A stretch of 6,288 nucleotides of DNA, taken from the NCBI GenBank assembly GCA_947456845.1, contig CANGUJ010000247.1:1-6288 (forward strand). Direction: 5' to 3'. Below, in pieces: positions 6,032 to 6,288 of this stretch. Origin of the DNA: Burkholderiales bacterium. GTDB lineage: Bacteria > Pseudomonadota > Gammaproteobacteria > Burkholderiales > JAEUOS01. Below the pieces are notes generated by a model. That model was given only the letters and a program-made list of their open reading frames with translations, did no database searches and had not been told where the DNA came from. The stretch's first letter is position 1. Every line of letters starts with the position of its first letter. The translations under genes were made by a program, and so were the position numbers.

Positions 6032-6170
6032 TCAATCGAATTTGATGCCGGCGTCCTTGATCACCTTGGCCCAGCGGGTGCGCTCGGCGGCGATGACGGC
6101 GCCCAGCGCCTGCGGCGTGCCGGACCTCCGTACCCTGGCCGGCCAGCAGGGTCGCGAGGGAATTCTTCAT
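6032..6170 (-). pseudogene. Remnant of a second Bug/TctC-family gene (internal deletion and frame break)
   Basis: About 139 bp occupy the place of a roughly 320-codon gene. An ATG at 6170, with GGAGA a suitable distance upstream and only 13 bp from the acyl-CoA synthetase stop, begins MKNSLATLLAG, which reads like the start of a signal peptide. From about 6121 to the TGA at 6032-6034, a different frame encodes a typical Bug C-terminus (GTPQALGAVIAAERTRW, then AKVIKDAGIKFD). The two pieces are out of frame by one base, so the central ligand-binding domains are gone. In the ATG frame a 51-codon open frame runs on to a TGA at 6015-6017 that overlaps the monooxygenase ATG as ATGA, which might preserve translational coupling. 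The exact deletion junction cannot be located without an intact homologue, and MKNSLATLLAG could instead be chance coding within the C-terminal half. Confidence 0.75.
6054..6076. repeat. Copy 2 of the 23-bp Bug C-terminal repeat
   Basis: This is the partner of 4084-4106, lying in the Bug remnant and encoding RWAKVIKD. The two copies are direct repeats about 1.97 kb apart, with the monooxygenase gene and nearly all of the intact Bug gene between them. Confidence 0.75.
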
Positions 6171-6183
6171 CGGGGGTCTCCGT

Positions 6184-6288
6184 TCAGATGATCTTGCTGG
6201 CGCGGCCCGCCCAATAGCGGTCGCGCAGCAGGCGCTTGTAGAGCTTGCCGGTGGGATGGCGCGGCAGTTCGGCCTCGAAATCCACCGA
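6184..6288 (-). CDS. Acyl-CoA synthetase (AMP-binding family), C-terminal 34 residues only
   Basis: The right-edge fragment encodes SVDFEAELPRHPTGKLYKR followed by LLRDRYWAGRASKII and a TGA at 6184-6186. The segment LPRHPTGKLYKR contains the conserved C-terminal A10 motif of adenylate-forming enzymes (P-x-x-x-x-G-K), whose lysine participates in adenylate formation; here it is the Lys of TGK. The family activates a carboxylic acid to its CoA thioester with ATP. The ending resembles long-chain or aryl acyl-CoA synthetases of Proteobacteria. It is the most upstream visible gene of the minus-strand operon, and the substrate cannot be inferred from the tail. Confidence 0.85.
   Translation of the reverse strand, partial: SVDFEAELPRHPTGKLYKRLLRDRYWAGRASKII

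Noticed and set aside
5032..6045. Long plus-strand open frame (337 codons) opposite the damaged monooxygenase gene
   Set aside because: Its translation is rich in Gly, Arg, His and Ala with no family features, as expected for the antisense of a GC-rich gene. The opposite strand carries recognisable motifs throughout.
6002..6217. Plus-strand open frame (71 codons) across the Bug remnant
   Set aside because: No family resemblance; the opposite strand shows the Bug C-terminus and the synthetase end.

Overview
The window is a GC-rich chromosomal segment (about 70% G+C by eye in most genes). Its gene content points to a betaproteobacterium of the Burkholderiales (Alcaligenaceae/Comamonadaceae-like): periplasmic solute-binding proteins of the Bug/TctC family not linked to transporter genes, a thiolase, an acyl-CoA synthetase and a nitronate monooxygenase-like protein. 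This assignment is inferred from gene content, not from a marker gene.

Left part (1-3413). A HutC-type GntR repressor (minus strand, cut only at its extreme C-terminus) diverges from a thiolase and an MFS permease (plus strand, 28 bp apart, probably one transcript). The divergent region holds a 9+9 bp perfect inverted repeat around a consensus -35 box. The repressor therefore probably autoregulates and may control the thiolase/permease pair. The likely theme is uptake of an organic acid and thiolytic cleavage of its CoA ester; the substrate cannot be read from the sequence.

Middle (3414-4065). A compact toxin-antitoxin module of the HigB/HigA (Gp49-like toxin, XRE antitoxin) type, toxin first, with overlapping ATGA. 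It has its own promoter and a palindrome, and a visibly lower G+C (about 48-60% per 60-base line) than its surroundings, which suggests a separately acquired cassette. Its antitoxin stop codon overlaps the stop codon of the convergent gene on the right.

Right part (4062-6288). A tightly spaced minus-strand operon, read from right to left: the C-terminus of an acyl-CoA synthetase, a heavily deleted Bug gene, a nitronate monooxygenase/enoyl-reductase-like gene interrupted by one in-frame amber codon at the usual GHPG-E-DD motif, and an intact Bug protein with a signal peptide. Two of the four genes are damaged, so the operon looks like an acyl-CoA catabolic cluster in decay, with the distal binding protein still intact.

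I see no RNA genes, CRISPR array, insertion sequence or new multi-gene defence system. The most informative points are the amber codon, the collapsed Bug gene, the toxin-antitoxin cassette, and two promoters placed so that transcripts would begin at or next to the start codon.
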